DNA of 64,000 bases from positions 169,877-233,876 of the forward strand of contig NZ_JAERVK010000008.1 in NCBI RefSeq assembly GCF_016745425.1, given 5' to 3'. The position numbers were made by a program, and so were the translations under genes. Each line of letters starts with the position of its first letter. The first letter of the stretch is position 1. The notes beneath the pieces were generated by a model that worked only from the letters and a program-made list of their open reading frames with translations, was not told where the DNA came from and did no database searches. Positions 63,903 through 64,000 of this stretch are shown here, one piece after another. This stretch comes from Candidatus Methylomicrobium oryzae (GTDB lineage Bacteria > Pseudomonadota > Gammaproteobacteria > Methylococcales > Methylomonadaceae).

Positions 63903-64000
63903 TCATATTTGTCCTCCTACCGGTTTGCCGATATTGATGCTCCGGTCATCGCCCTTATCGGGTTTGTGCAAGGTAGGTCGACCTGTCGAATCGTTGTCGT
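63903..64000 (-). CDS. C-terminal end of an unidentified gene (cut by window edge)
   Basis: A minus-strand frame is open from the window edge to TGA at 63903-63905. It ends with RSINIGKPVGGQI, preceded by a polar stretch (TLHKPDKGDD). Only about 32 codons are visible, too few to name the product. A terminator on the same strand 50 bases downstream supports a real gene end. Confidence 0.4.
   Translation of the reverse strand, partial: DNDSTGRPTLHKPDKGDDRSINIGKPVGGQI

Noticed and set aside
63879..63908. Eight-codon minus-strand micro-ORF (MKAVKRPH) after a strong GGAGG, just before the terminator near the right edge
   Set aside because: It overlaps the end of the partial gene ending at 63903 and may simply be chance; a leader peptide with attenuator was considered, but the following gene queG is not a likely attenuation target.

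Overview
The window looks like a chromosomal segment of a gammaproteobacterium. Aerobic housekeeping genes and several family-level hints (a stand-alone bacteriohemerythrin, a soxXYZA set without soxB, two MlaA paralogues, short palindromic repeats of the kind scattered in Methylococcales genomes) suggest an aerobic methylotroph or methanotroph-like bacterium. This is inference: no methane or methanol oxidation gene is present. Most of the sequence is moderately GC-rich, with AT-rich gaps around 2.3-4.5 kb, 16.0-16.3 kb and 44.1-44.9 kb.

Layout. 0-4.5 kb: the 3' part of a GGDEF/EAL protein, a CDF metal exporter, a full-length homologue of the replication terminus protein Tus, and a decayed IS5-family transposase. 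4.5-12.4 kb: an MlaA lipoprotein, a DksA/TraR zinc-finger protein, a YkgJ cysteine-cluster protein, a PhoPQ-related secreted protein, an M28 peptidase, a rhodanese lipoprotein and small unknowns. 12.4-16 kb (minus strand): nadK-recN-agmatine deiminase. 16.4-22.4 kb: the CIRCE-controlled heat-shock cluster hrcA-grpE-dnaK-dnaJ, with dapB attached. 22.7-35.5 kb: bacteriohemerythrin, a PatZ-like CoA ligase/acetyltransferase, a second MlaA, an acyltransferase/hydrolase fusion, and a beta-oxidation set (thiolase, FadN-type enzyme, FadE). 36.5-41.2 kb: a tightly overlapped operon thiD-thiE-soxX-soxY-soxZ-soxA-moeA. 42-46 kb: envelope genes and a cyclase-family lipoprotein. 45.8-49.7 kb (minus): the succinate dehydrogenase operon, flanked by an assembly factor at each end (SdhAF4-like, then sdhC-D-A-B, then sdhE). 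49.8-50.1 kb: two identical tRNA-Phe genes. 50.4-56.5 kb: a large Hsp70 relative, a small membrane protein, and an MBOAT acyltransferase with a likely accessory protein. 56.4-59.4 kb (minus): orn, a two-domain CrcB fluoride channel, DUF190, serS. 59.4-64 kb: a Ste24-type protease, rsgA, DUF2024, a MarR regulator with a cysteine tail, queG, and the end of an unidentified gene.

The strongest items for a second look are: the bacterial two-domain CrcB/Fluc, whose second half has lost the phenylalanine box and may share a helix with the first half; the Tus homologue in a low-GC pocket bounded by AT-rich palindromes and IS debris; a perfect 24-bp inverted repeat inside the 5' coding end of soxA; the PlsC-alpha/beta hydrolase fusion beside beta-oxidation genes; and several families of palindromic repeats.
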